DNA from: Pseudomonas azotoformans | GTDB lineage: Bacteria > Pseudomonadota > Gammaproteobacteria > Pseudomonadales > Pseudomonadaceae | Length of the DNA: 64,000 nucleotides | Direction of reading: 5' to 3' | Assembly (NCBI RefSeq): GCF_900103345.1 | Contig: NZ_LT629702.1 | Span: forward strand, 5,068,501 to 5,132,500 | In this document: positions 53,068-61,163 of the stretch, in pieces | How the letters are laid out: each line of letters opens with the position of its first letter | How positions within the stretch are numbered: position 1 is the stretch's first letter | Position numbers and translations under genes: made by a program | Notes under the pieces: model-generated | What the model saw: only the letters and a program-made list of their open reading frames with translations | What the model was told of the DNA's origin: nothing | The model's database searches: none

Positions 53068-53838
53068 CTAGTACTTGCCGTTTTTGCCATGTCCGGCCAT
53101 GGCCTGGTTGCTGCGCACGCTGATCATCAACTTGATATCGATCCAGTCGATGCCCTGGGCCTTGAGCTTGGGCAACTCGCGTTCCAGCACCGCCAGTGTC
53201 TGTGGATACGGGTGACCGATCATCACCGCCGAACCCTGTTTGTGCGCCAGCTTGATTGCAGTCTGCAACTGTGTGGTGATCGCCGCCTCAGTGCGTTCGT
53301 CGTCCAGGAACACATCCCGCGAAACGTGGGCCAGGTCGATTTTCTGCGCCTCTGCGGCGGCGACCGTCTTGGCGCTGGTGCGGCTGTCGACAAAGAACTT
53401 GTTGCGCCGTTGCAACTCGCCCATCAACCAGGCCATGGCTTCGGGCTGCGCGGTCATGCGGCTGCCCATGTGGTTGTTGATGCCGGCGGTATAGGGCACT
53501 GCCTTGAAGGCAGCGTCCAGGCGCCTGCCGAGTTCTTCGATGGGCAGTTCCGGGTGCCAGGCGAACGGGCCGGTGGCCGGGTCCATGGGCATGTGCAGGA
53601 TCACGATCTTGCCGGCCTTGTGCGCTTCGCGGGCGAATTCGGCGGCGTGGGGCGTGTCGGGCATGATCGCCGTGGTCACTGGGCCGGGCAGGGCCAGCAC
53701 GCGACGATCCCTGGGCAGGTTTTGCCCGAGGTCGTCGATGATGAGGGTCAGGTAGGCTTTTTGAGGCTCGCCGACCGGGGTCGCGTGGGCGACCCCGGCC
53801 AAGCTGCACAGCACAGCGATGATCAGGGCAAAACGCAT
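53068..53838 (-). CDS. Divergent polysaccharide deacetylase family protein
   Basis: 256 residues with a signal peptide (ending AGVAHA). The sequence AYLTLIIDDLGQNLPRDRRVL, LHMPMDP and INNHMGSRMT matches the divergent polysaccharide deacetylase family (PF04748, YibQ-like). It lies 1 nt from ctpA in the order envC-like, ctpA, this gene, an arrangement widely kept in gamma-proteobacteria and thought to act on the cell envelope. The exact substrate is unknown. Confidence 0.9.
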   Translation of the reverse strand: MRFALIIAVLCSLAGVAHATPVGEPQKAYLTLIIDDLGQNLPRDRRVLALPGPVTTAIMPDTPHAAEFAREAHKAGKIVILHMPMDPATGPFAWHPELPIEELGRRLDAAFKAVPYTAGINNHMGSRMTAQPEAMAWLMGELQRRNKFFVDSRTSAKTVAAAEAQKIDLAHVSRDVFLDDERTEAAITTQLQTAIKLAHKQGSAVMIGHPYPQTLAVLERELPKLKAQGIDWIDIKLMISVRSNQAMAGHGKNGKY

Positions 53839-53839
53839 A

Positions 53840-55156
53840 TCAACGGCTGCGCGTGATGCTCAAGCCCTTGAGCAGGCTCAACGCCTGGGCGAGTTGGTAG
53901 TCATCGTCCTGCGGCATCGGCTTGGCTTTCTTGCCGCTGCCGGTGGGCTGGTCGGCGCCGCCGTTGCCATTGCCCAGGTGGCCTTGCAGGTCGGCCTCCT
54001 TGTAGTACTCGCTGTCGATCTCGTTGGTGATCTTGGCCTTGCGCACCTCGATGTCCGGCACGATGCCCTGGGCCTGGATCGAGCGGCCATTCGGCGTGTA
54101 GTACAGCGCCGTGGTGATCTTCAGCGCACGCTCGTTGTTCAGCGGCAACACGGTTTGCACCGAGCCTTTGCCGAAGCTGGTGGTGCCCATCAGCACACCG
54201 CGCTTCTGGTCTTGCAGGGCGCCGGCGACGATCTCGGAAGCCGAGGCGCTGCCGCCGTTGATCAGCACGGCCAATGGCACGTTTTCACTGAGGTCGTTAC
54301 CGGTAGCCGAGAAGCGCAGCTCGGAATTGGCGATGCGGCCCTTGGTGTACACGATCAGGCCTTTGGTGATGAAGTGGTCGACCACTTCCACCGCCGCCTG
54401 CAACACGCCGCCTGGGTTGTTGCGCAGGTCGAGCACGATACCGCTGAGCTTCTTGCCGTTGTCCTTGCGCAGCTTGGCCAGGGCCTTGGCCACTTCGTCG
54501 CCGGTCTTGACCTGGAATTGGGTGATGCGGATGTAACCGTAGCCCGACTCCAGCAGCTGGCTCTTCACGCTCTTGACCACGATGGTCGCACGGGTCAGCG
54601 TTACGTCGAACGGGTTGCCGCCGTCGCGCACCAGGGTCAGGGTGATTTTCTGGCCGATCTTGCCGCGCATCTTGTCGACGGCTTCGGTCATGGTCTGGCC
54701 ACGGGTCGGCTGGCCGTTGATCTTGACGATGAAGTCACCGGCCTGGATGCCGGCCTTGGACGCCGGCGTGTCATCGATTGGCGAGACCACCTTGATGTTG
54801 CCGTCTTCGGAGCCGACTTCGATGCCCAGGCCGCCGAATTCACCGCTGGTGCTTTCCTGCAGCTCGGCAAAATCTTCCGGCCCCAGATAGGCGGAGTGTG
54901 GGTCGAGGTTGCTGAGCATGCCCTTGATGGCATTTTCCAGCAGGGTCTTGTCGTCTACGGGTTCGACATACGCGGCCTTGATGCGGTCCATGACCTCGGC
55001 AAAGGTGCGCAGCTCGTCCAGCGGCAGCGGCGCCTTGGTGGTCGCGGCCGTGCTGGCCGGGGCCGCCGGGGCCGCCTGGTCGGCGAAAGCCAGGGGCGCA
55101 CCGATCACCAGGGCGATCGTCAGGGCCAGCGATGTGAGGCGGGACAAATGCAGCAT
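53840..55156 (-). CDS. ctpA: CtpA, carboxy-terminal processing protease (S41)
   Basis: 438 residues. A signal peptide (ending PLAFADQA) is followed by a PDZ domain (about 105-190) and the S41 protease core: catalytic serine region GGSASASE (301-308) and catalytic Lys330 in TTSFGKGSV. In P. aeruginosa CtpA with the adaptor LbcA degrades peptidoglycan hydrolases. A C-terminal extension (HLGNGNGGADQPTGSGKKAK) is low-complexity. AGGAG precedes the ATG. Confidence 0.95.
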   Translation of the reverse strand: MLHLSRLTSLALTIALVIGAPLAFADQAAPAAPASTAATTKAPLPLDELRTFAEVMDRIKAAYVEPVDDKTLLENAIKGMLSNLDPHSAYLGPEDFAELQESTSGEFGGLGIEVGSEDGNIKVVSPIDDTPASKAGIQAGDFIVKINGQPTRGQTMTEAVDKMRGKIGQKITLTLVRDGGNPFDVTLTRATIVVKSVKSQLLESGYGYIRITQFQVKTGDEVAKALAKLRKDNGKKLSGIVLDLRNNPGGVLQAAVEVVDHFITKGLIVYTKGRIANSELRFSATGNDLSENVPLAVLINGGSASASEIVAGALQDQKRGVLMGTTSFGKGSVQTVLPLNNERALKITTALYYTPNGRSIQAQGIVPDIEVRKAKITNEIDSEYYKEADLQGHLGNGNGGADQPTGSGKKAKPMPQDDDYQLAQALSLLKGLSITRSR

Positions 55157-55186
55157 GTCGAACGAACTCCTAATGTAGATGCGGCC

Positions 55187-56482
55187 CTATCCTTGGGAAC
55201 GGCACCATTGTGCGGGATCGCTCGGGCGACCCTGCTGACGAATAGCGAAATACAGCGCCGGGGTGTCCTGGCCACCACTGTTACCCACAGTGGAGATGGA
55301 TTCACCGGCTTTTACAACATCACCTGCCGACTTGAGTAATGTCTGATTGTGGCCGTAAAGGCTCAAATAGCCATTACCGTGGTCGAGAATCACCAACAAA
55401 CCGGCGCCCCGCAGCCAATCGGCAAACACCACGCGCCCACCATGAACCGCATGGACCTGGCTGCCGGCGGAGGCGCTGATCATCACGCCATCCCATTTGG
55501 CGCGGGTGTCATCGCCACGGGTTTCCCCAAAGCGTGCAAGCAATCGACCATCAACCGGCCATGGAAGTTTGCCGCGGGCTGAAGCAAAAGGCCCACCGAA
55601 CGACTCGCCGGCGCTGGAAACCAGTGGGCCAGGGGCTGCATGCGCCGGTTTGCGTGGTGCCGGGGCATCCGTAGTGGCGGCCAGTTCGGCCTCACGCTGG
55701 CGCTTTTTTTCGGCTTCCTGCTGGGCGATCAGCGCTTTCTGCCGCGCTTCTTCAGCCTCGCGTGCCTGGCGGGCCAGGGTTTCTTCGATGGTCTTGAGCA
55801 CTTTGGCCAGGTCGGCCTGGTCCTGCTCGCGGGCCTGCAGCTTGGCGTCACGCGCCTTTACATCGTCATTGAGCTTGGCCAGGGCCAGTTGGCGTTCCTT
55901 GCGGACCTTGTCCAGCTCGTCGCGTTGGGCGTTGAGGGCACTTTTCTGATCCTCCAGCTGCGATTGCTGGTTGGCGATTTCCTGTTCGACATTGACCAAC
56001 TGGCGCAAGGTTTCGTTGAAGCTTTTGAGTTGCTCCAGCCGGGCCTTGCTCAGGTAGTCGTAGTAGGTGAGGGTGCGCGCGAATTTCTCGGGGTTCTGCT
56101 GGTTGAGCAGCAGCTTGAGGTATTCCTGGCGGCCGTTCTGGTAGGCGGCACGGGCCTGGATCGCGATCAGGCGTTGCTGTTCAACGCGTGCGCTCTGGAG
56201 TTTTTTTTTCTCAGCGTCGAGTCGCTCCAGTTCCGACTCGCTCTTCTTTAGTTCTTTTTGCAGCTCCTGGACCTGCTTCTCCAGCTTGCCCATCTCGGTT
56301 TCCGTGCCGCGCAGGTCTTTCTGCACCCCGGATTTCTCTTCCTGGAGCTTGCCGAGCAGTTTTTTCAGCTCGGTAATGTCCTGACGCGTAGCGTCCAACT
56401 GTTGTTGGGTTTGTGCGCGCTCGTCGGCAAACGCCGGTTGGAGCAGGCAGACAAGAGCAAGGGTAATCAAGGCGCGAAGCAT
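55187..56482 (-). CDS. EnvC-like murein hydrolase activator
   Basis: 431 residues from ATG at 56482; the longer frame upstream runs into a REPIN and is not used. A signal peptide (MLRALITLALVCLLQPAFA) is followed by about 230 residues of coiled coil (KLEKQVQELQKELKKSESEL) and a C-terminal LytM/M23 domain. The M23 metal ligands are degenerate (AKWDGVMI, LYFAIR), as in EnvC, so it should activate amidases rather than cut peptidoglycan. First gene of the operon with ctpA. Confidence 0.9.
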   Translation of the reverse strand: MLRALITLALVCLLQPAFADERAQTQQQLDATRQDITELKKLLGKLQEEKSGVQKDLRGTETEMGKLEKQVQELQKELKKSESELERLDAEKKKLQSARVEQQRLIAIQARAAYQNGRQEYLKLLLNQQNPEKFARTLTYYDYLSKARLEQLKSFNETLRQLVNVEQEIANQQSQLEDQKSALNAQRDELDKVRKERQLALAKLNDDVKARDAKLQAREQDQADLAKVLKTIEETLARQAREAEEARQKALIAQQEAEKKRQREAELAATTDAPAPRKPAHAAPGPLVSSAGESFGGPFASARGKLPWPVDGRLLARFGETRGDDTRAKWDGVMISASAGSQVHAVHGGRVVFADWLRGAGLLVILDHGNGYLSLYGHNQTLLKSAGDVVKAGESISTVGNSGGQDTPALYFAIRQQGRPSDPAQWCRSQG

Positions 56483-56625
56483 AGAGGCGGGCGACACCAG
56501 GGAAATGGACGGCCTAGTATGCCCGCCAAGCGCGGCAAAAAAAACGCCCAATTCGGGCTGTAGCGCAAGATAGGTGCCGAGTGGCAGTGGTATGGCAAAA
56601 AGACATGTTCCAAACAGCGCAGATC

Positions 56626-56720
56626 CAATGTGGGAGGGGGCTTGCCCCCGATTGCAGTGTGTCAGCCACATAGGTGTCAGCTGATCTACCGTAATCGGGG
56701 GCAAGCCCCCTCCCACATTG
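56626..56720. repeat. REPIN, type GGGGGCTTGCCCCCG
   Basis: CAATGTGGGAGGGGGCTTGC... at 56626 and its inverted copy ending at 56720. It lies between gpmI and the envC-like gene, and is the same type as the doublet at 59634. Confidence 0.93.
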
Positions 56721-56740
56721 TTTTTCGGTGAAGCTGGGAA

Positions 56741-58267
56741 TCAGACCAGAATCGAAGTCCCGGTCATCTCCACCGGCTTCTCCAGCCCCATCAACATCAG
56801 CATGGTCGGCGCCACATCCGCCAGCACGCCACCGCTACGCACCTTGAAATCACGCTTGCCGACATAGATGAACGGCACTGGCTCGGTGGTGTGCGCGGTA
56901 TGGGCCTGGCCGGTCGATTCGTCGGACATCTGCTCGCAGTTGCCGTGGTCGGCGGTGATCAGCGCTTCGCCGCCGACTTTTTCCAGGGCGTCGACGATAC
57001 GGCCGACGCACAGGTCCAGGCATTCCACAGCCTTGGTCGCAGCTTCCAGGTTGCCGCTGTGGCCCACCATGTCGCCGTTGGCGTAGTTGACCACGATCAC
57101 GTCGTAACGCTGGTGGTCGATGGCGTCGACGATCTTGTCGGTGACTTCCGGCGCGCTCATTTCCGGCTGCAGGTCGTAGGTGGCTACCTTTGGCGACGGG
57201 ATCAGGATGCGTTCTTCACCCGGGAACGGCTCTTCACGGCCGCCGGAGAAGAAGAAGGTCACGTGGGCGTATTTTTCGGTTTCGGCAATGCGCAGCTGGG
57301 TCTTGCCATTTTTTGCCAGGTAATCGCCCAGCACGTTGTCCAGGCTGCCCGGTGCAAAGGCGGCAGGGGCCGGGATGCTGGCGGCGTATTGGGTCAGGCC
57401 CACGTACTGCACTTTTGGCTGGCGGGCGCGCTCGAATTCCTTGAAGCCGTCTTCGACAAACACACGGCTCAGCTCGCGGGCACGGTCGGCGCGGAAGTTC
57501 ATGAACACCACGGCGTCGCCGTCTTCGACCTTGACCGGCTCGCCGATGGTGGTGGCTTTGACGAACTCATCGCTTTCGCCACGGGCGTAGGCAGCTTCGA
57601 GGCCTTCCTGGGCGGTGGCGGCATTGAATTCGGCCTGGCCGTCGACGATCAGGTTGTAGGCCTGGGAGACGCGGTCCCAACGGTTGTCACGGTCCATGGC
57701 GAAGTAACGACCCACCAGGCTGGCGATGCGGCCTTTGCCCAGGGCGGCGAAGGTGGTGTCGAGCAGTTCGATGGACGACTGCGCGCTTTTCGGCGGGGTG
57801 TCGCGGCCGTCGAGGAAGGCGTGCAGGTAGATCTTGTCGGCGCCGCGCTTGAAGGCCAGCTCGGCCATGGCGACCAGGTGGTCCTGGTGGCTGTGGACGC
57901 CGCCATCGGACAGCAGGCCCATGAAGTGCACGGCCTTGCCGGCAGCCACTGCTTTATCGACTGCCGCGCAAATGGTCGGGTTCTCGAAGAACTCGCCATC
58001 GCGGATCGCTTTGGTCACGCGGGTGAAGTCTTGATACACCACTCGTCCGGCGCCGAGGTTCATGTGGCCGACTTCCGAGTTGCCCATCTGGCCGTCCGGC
58101 AGGCCTACATCCATGCCCGAACCGGAGATGAGGCCGTTGGGTACGGTGGCGGTCAGGCGGTCGAGTACGGGCTTCTTGGCCGCATATACCGCGTTGTCGT
58201 GGTGGCTTTCACTGTGTCCGAAGCCATCGAGAATTATCAGGACCAAAGGTTTAGGCGTAGTAGTCAT
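56741..58267 (-). CDS. gpmI: GpmI, cofactor-independent phosphoglycerate mutase
   Basis: 508 residues from ATG at 58267 ([20 protein letters not shown]). The phospho-Ser nucleophile is Ser64 in [16 protein letters not shown]; metal ligands include [12 protein letters not shown] and [10 protein letters not shown]. It interconverts 2- and 3-phosphoglycerate in glycolysis. Divergent from the rhodanese-grx-secB operon. Confidence 0.97.
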   Translation of the reverse strand: MTTTPKPLVLIILDGFGHSESHHDNAVYAAKKPVLDRLTATVPNGLISGSGMDVGLPDGQMGNSEVGHMNLGAGRVVYQDFTRVTKAIRDGEFFENPTICAAVDKAVAAGKAVHFMGLLSDGGVHSHQDHLVAMAELAFKRGADKIYLHAFLDGRDTPPKSAQSSIELLDTTFAALGKGRIASLVGRYFAMDRDNRWDRVSQAYNLIVDGQAEFNAATAQEGLEAAYARGESDEFVKATTIGEPVKVEDGDAVVFMNFRADRARELSRVFVEDGFKEFERARQPKVQYVGLTQYAASIPAPAAFAPGSLDNVLGDYLAKNGKTQLRIAETEKYAHVTFFFSGGREEPFPGEERILIPSPKVATYDLQPEMSAPEVTDKIVDAIDHQRYDVIVVNYANGDMVGHSGNLEAATKAVECLDLCVGRIVDALEKVGGEALITADHGNCEQMSDESTGQAHTAHTTEPVPFIYVGKRDFKVRSGGVLADVAPTMLMLMGLEKPVEMTGTSILV

Positions 58268-58358
58268 AGATCCTCTCGTGGCGGTAATAAAGGAAGACAA
58301 TTGAAAAGGGAGTGGCAGTTTAAAGCGAAGTTCCGACCACGTCACCGCTTTACGGGGG

Positions 58359-58386
58359 TTGGCCCCCCCTGACGGCTGTGTATACT
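58359..58386 (+). promoter_or_regulatory. Predicted promoter of the rhodanese-grx-secB operon
   Basis: -10 TATACT (58381-58386), 16-nt spacer and -35-like TTGGCC (58359-58364). It lies 33 nt before the rhodanese ATG. Confidence 0.45.
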
Positions 58387-58418
58387 TACCGCCATTTTAA
58401 CGCCCTGGAACCTCCTTG

Positions 58419-58832
58419 ATGGTTGATCACCTGATTGCATTTGCCACTGCCCACTATCTGCTCGTGGGTGCCTTCGTCATCCTGCTGGCGCTGTTGATCG
58501 CTCACGAATTGAGCCGCGGTGGCCGCAGCCTGAGCACGGCGGAGCTGACCGCGCTGGTCAACAAGGATGAGGCCGTTGTCGTGGACATCCGCCCGGCCAA
58601 GGATTTTGCCACCGGCCACATCGTCGGCGCCCTGAACATTCCGCAGGACAAGCTGATCGCGCGCCTGGCCGAGCTGGAAAAGCACAAGGCCAAGACCATC
58701 ATCCTGGTCGACGCCCAAGGCCAGCACGCCGGCACCCACGCCCGCGAAATGCTCAAGACCGGTTTCACCGCCGCCAAGCTGTCCGGTGGCATCAGCAGCT
58801 GGCGCGCCGATAACCTGCCGCTGGTGAAGTGA
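58419..58832 (+). CDS. Membrane-anchored rhodanese-like protein without active-site cysteine
   Basis: 137 residues. An N-terminal membrane helix (YLLVGAFVILLALLIAHEL) is followed by a rhodanese domain (VVVDIRPAKDFATGHIVGAL; LSGGISSWRADNLPL). At the place of the usual Cys loop the sequence reads ILVDAQGQHAG, with no Cys, so it is probably not a sulphurtransferase. YibN-like. The gene is 1 nt from the glutaredoxin gene. Confidence 0.88.
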   Translation: MVDHLIAFATAHYLLVGAFVILLALLIAHELSRGGRSLSTAELTALVNKDEAVVVDIRPAKDFATGHIVGALNIPQDKLIARLAELEKHKAKTIILVDAQGQHAGTHAREMLKTGFTAAKLSGGISSWRADNLPLVK

Positions 58833-58833
58833 T

Positions 58834-59088
58834 ATGAGCCAGGTTGTCGTGTATTCCAGCGATTGGTGCCCTTACTGCATGCGGGCCAAGGCCCTGCTGG
58901 AGAAAAAGGGCGTTGCCTTCGAAGAGATCAAGGTCGACGGCAAACCCCAGGTGCGTGCCGAAATGGCCCAGAAGGCGGGGCGCACGTCCGTGCCGCAGAT
59001 CTGGATCGGCGCCAGGCACATCGGTGGCTGCGACGACCTGTTCGCCCTGGAGCGCGCCGGTAAACTCGATGCGCTGCTGCTCGTCTGA
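58834..59088 (+). CDS. grxC: Glutaredoxin 3
   Basis: 84 residues, the usual Grx3 length. The redox motif is CPYC in YSSDWCPYCMRAK, with the glutathione-binding TSVPQIWI and GGCDDL segments. It reduces disulphides using glutathione in the cytosol. It lies between the rhodanese gene and secB. Confidence 0.95.
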   Translation: MSQVVVYSSDWCPYCMRAKALLEKKGVAFEEIKVDGKPQVRAEMAQKAGRTSVPQIWIGARHIGGCDDLFALERAGKLDALLLV

Positions 59089-59130
59089 CTCCTTAAACCC
59101 TAAAAGACCCCAAGATCACAAGGATCTGAG

Positions 59131-59610
59131 ATGACTGACCAACAGAACACCGAAGCAGCAGAAGCCCCAGCTCCACAGTTCTCGCTGCAGCGCATCTACG
59201 TGCGTGACCTGTCGTTCGAAGCGCCGAAAAGCCCGGCCATCTTCCGCCAGGAATGGACCCCAAGCGTTGCGCTGGACCTGAACACCCGCCAGAAGGCGCT
59301 GGAAAGCGACTTCCACGAAGTGGTGTTGACCCTGTCCGTGACCGTCAAGAACGGCGAAGAAGTGGCCTTCATCGCTGAAGTGCAACAGGCCGGTATCTTC
59401 CTGATCCAGGGCCTGGACGAAGCGTCCATGAGCCACACCCTGGGCGCGTTCTGCCCGAACATCCTGTTCCCGTATGCCCGTGAGACCCTGGACAGCCTGG
59501 TTACCCGTGGCTCGTTCCCAGCGCTGATGCTGGCGCCGGTGAACTTCGATGCCCTGTACGCGCAGGAGCTGCAGCGCATGCAACAGGAAGGTTCGTCGAC
59601 GGTTCAGTAA
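59131..59610 (+). CDS. secB: SecB, protein-export chaperone
   Basis: 159 residues. The sequence [19 protein letters not shown] and the [19 protein letters not shown] segment are SecB hallmarks. SecB keeps precursor proteins unfolded and hands them to SecA. The C-terminus is short and ends STVQ. A REPIN follows directly. Confidence 0.97.
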   Translation: MTDQQNTEAAEAPAPQFSLQRIYVRDLSFEAPKSPAIFRQEWTPSVALDLNTRQKALESDFHEVVLTLSVTVKNGEEVAFIAEVQQAGIFLIQGLDEASMSHTLGAFCPNILFPYARETLDSLVTRGSFPALMLAPVNFDALYAQELQRMQQEGSSTVQ

Positions 59611-59633
59611 TCTCGAACCCGGTGCAGGACCCC

Positions 59634-59724
59634 ATGTGGGAGGGGGCTTGCCCCCGATAGCGGTAGATCAGTCACATAGATGTCGACTGACACTCCGTCA
59701 TCGGGGGCAAGCCCCCTCCCACAT
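59634..59724. repeat. REPIN, type GGGGGCTTGCCCCCG
   Basis: ATGTGGGAGGGGGCTTGC... and its inverted copy (59701-59724) around a middle of about 40 nt. It lies between secB and the convergent trmL. Confidence 0.93.
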
Positions 59725-59736
59725 TTGTTATGTGTA

Positions 59737-60192
59737 TTACTTGAAGCCGAGCTGGCGCCAGCCTTCGTAGACGGCGACGGCCACGGTGTTGGACAGGTTC
59801 AGGCTGCGGCAGCCCTCGCGCATCGGCAAACGCAGGCGATGGCCGTCGGGCAGGGCGTCGAGTACCTCGGCCGGCAGGCCCCTGCTTTCGGGGCCGAACA
59901 GGAAGGCATCGCCCTCGGCAAAACTGGCATCATGGAACGGCCGCGAACCCTTGGTGGTGAACGCGAACAGCCGTGGGTGCCCCAGGCTTTCCAGGCAGCT
60001 GGCCAGGTCCGCGTGGCGCTTGAGCGTGGCGTACTCGTGGTAATCCAGCCCGGCGCGGCGCAGGCGCTTGTCGTCCATGTCGAAGCCCAGGGGCTCGATC
60101 AAATGCAGGTGGCAGCCACTGTTGGCGCACAGCCTGATAACGTTGCCGGTATTCGGCGGAATTTCTGGTTGAAAAAGGATGACGTGAAACAT
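59737..60192 (-). CDS. trmL: TrmL, tRNA (cytidine/uridine-34 2'-O) methyltransferase
   Basis: 151 residues, SPOUT fold: FQPEIPPNTGNVIRLCANSG at the start, LFGPESRGLP and RLPMREGCRSLNLSNTVAVA at the knot. It methylates the ribose of the wobble base in leucine tRNAs. The longer frame extending to 60774 is an artefact passing through the repeat RNA. The start codon overlaps the start of the divergent gene by 2 nt. CGGAG precedes it. Confidence 0.94.
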   Translation of the reverse strand: MFHVILFQPEIPPNTGNVIRLCANSGCHLHLIEPLGFDMDDKRLRRAGLDYHEYATLKRHADLASCLESLGHPRLFAFTTKGSRPFHDASFAEGDAFLFGPESRGLPAEVLDALPDGHRLRLPMREGCRSLNLSNTVAVAVYEGWRQLGFK

Positions 60193-60631
60193 GCACGGCT
60201 CCGAAGGCAAAGATGCGCTGCATTCTACCCTCGAAGAGGACCCGAGGCCGAAGCTTATGCCGAGGGTCATGGGTTCTTTGGCGATTGTCGGCATGATGGT
60301 CGGCCTGATGATCGGTCGCCTGACCACCCCGGACCCGGTCGAACTGCAACAGGTCGAGACCGCAACGGACGGCGTGGTGGTGTGGTTCAACAGCGAACCC
60401 AAGCTGCACGGTGAGCATATCGATGGCACCGTGGCGCTGTTGTTCGACGCCCAGGGCAAGGCGGCGGCTGGGCGACTCAAGGTCAATGACAAGGACGTGA
60501 ACTGGCGCGTACGCAAGACCGATGGCGGCCTGTTGCTGAACCTGGTGGCGGCTCGGCCGTTGCGTGGGGAGTGGAAGGGCGAGAAGGCCGATGGCCGCTG
60601 GCGGTTGGAGATCCATCTCCAAGAGGAATAA
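60191..60631 (+). CDS. Membrane-anchored hypothetical protein
   Basis: 146 residues. One membrane helix (VMGSLAIVGMMVGLMIGRL, about 26-44) is followed by a periplasmic domain (VVVWFNSEPKLHGEHIDGTV, DKDVNWRVRKTDGGLLL). The chosen ATG overlaps the trmL start; a later ATG at 60257 (MPRVMGSL) could instead be the true start. By position it corresponds to P. aeruginosa PA5126 as I recall the gene order. Function unknown. Its end touches the 3' end of the repeat RNA on the other strand. Confidence 0.75.
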   Translation: MHGSEGKDALHSTLEEDPRPKLMPRVMGSLAIVGMMVGLMIGRLTTPDPVELQQVETATDGVVVWFNSEPKLHGEHIDGTVALLFDAQGKAAAGRLKVNDKDVNWRVRKTDGGLLLNLVAARPLRGEWKGEKADGRWRLEIHLQEE

Positions 60632-60840
60632 AAGAGGGAGTTCCCGGCCTGCCTGTACCAGGGCTCCCAAAACGGGGTGAAGCCTCGAAAGGCTTCGGTG
60701 TTAAAGAGGGAATCCCCAGCCTGCCTGTACCGAGGTTCCCGAAACGGTGTGGAGCGCGACGCGATTCGCATCAAGCACCCCGGGTGTAAAGAGGGGATTC
60801 TCGGCCTGCCTGTACCAAGGTCCCCGAAACTGGGTAGTAC
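60628..60840 (-). ncRNA. nrsZ: Three-module repeat RNA, likely NrsZ (nitrogen-regulated sRNA)
   Basis: Three similar modules share the core GGTACAGGCAGG (minus strand), with cores at 60805-60816, 60720-60731 and 60648-60659. In each, GGG(A/G)-(A/G) on the left pairs with a TCCC-type segment on the right, followed by TCTTTA. The last hairpin (60636-60668) ends in TCTTTTATT and can terminate. A sigma-54 promoter stands just upstream. NrsZ of P. aeruginosa is described as lying next to ntrBC, controlled by NtrC and RpoN, and processed into three similar modules; position, strand and structure all fit. The ends are approximate. Confidence 0.8.
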
Positions 60841-60849
60841 AGGGGTTAT

Positions 60850-60865
60850 TGCAGGGCGCGTGCCA
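60850..60865 (-). promoter_or_regulatory. Sigma-54 promoter of the repeat RNA
   Basis: On the minus strand TGGCACGCGCCCTGCA: GG and GC are separated by exactly 10 nt and the -24 element is a perfect TGGCACG. The predicted start is near 60840. Confidence 0.8.
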
Positions 60866-60904
60866 GAGTGGCCAGGTTGTGCAAAAAACTTTTTACAGAA
60901 AGCG

Positions 60905-60928
60905 CAAAGCCCCGGAATACGGGGCTTT
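60905..60928. terminator. Hairpin downstream of ntrC
   Basis: AAAGCCCC/GGGGCTTT with an 8-nt middle. It lies between ntrC and the repeat RNA and may end the ntrBC transcript; the T-tract is weak on either strand. Confidence 0.5.
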
Positions 60929-61007
60929 GGTGTTTATTGGCTTCGAAGAGTTTTCAATCAGACCGATATTCCAGGCCTTGAGTCGGTGCCCGATGCCGGT
61001 TCATGGT

Positions 61008-61022
61008 GCATTCAAGAGGTGC
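61008..61022 (-). promoter_or_regulatory. NtrC-like site upstream of the repeat RNA
   Basis: GCAC-N7-ATGC on the minus strand, one base from the NtrC consensus GCAC-N7-GTGC. It lies about 145-155 nt upstream of the -24 element, a usual enhancer distance. Confidence 0.5.
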
Positions 61023-61049
61023 ACAATCGCGAAATTTATGGAGATCCAA

Positions 61050-61140
61050 ATGTGGGAGCGGGCTTGCTCGCGAAAGCGGTGGGTCAGACAGAACATCTGT
61101 GCCTGATACACCGTATTCGCGAGCAAGCCCGCTCCCACAT
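61050..61140. repeat. REPIN, type GCGGGCTTGCTCGCG
   Basis: ATGTGGGAGCGGGCTTGCTC... at 61050 and its inverted copy ending at 61140, right after the ntrC stop. The rest of the 532-nt region 60632-61163 holds the repeat RNA and its control sites. Confidence 0.93.
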
Positions 61141-61163
61141 GGGATTTTCAGTGGGTCTGAGAA

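Noticed and set aside
55187..56716. Longer version of the envC-like protein starting at 56716
   Set aside because: The extra N-terminus is translated REPIN sequence; the signal peptide begins at 56482.
59737..60774. A 345-codon minus frame extending trmL upstream with repeated FREPRYRQAGDSLF-like peptides
   Set aside because: The repeats are the modules of the non-coding RNA read in one frame; trmL has a good start and ribosome-binding site at 60192.
60630..60830. Three repeats as a possible CRISPR array
   Set aside because: Repeat units have unequal spacing (72 and 85 nt), internal hairpin complementarity and a promoter/terminator arrangement of an sRNA; no cas genes are present.
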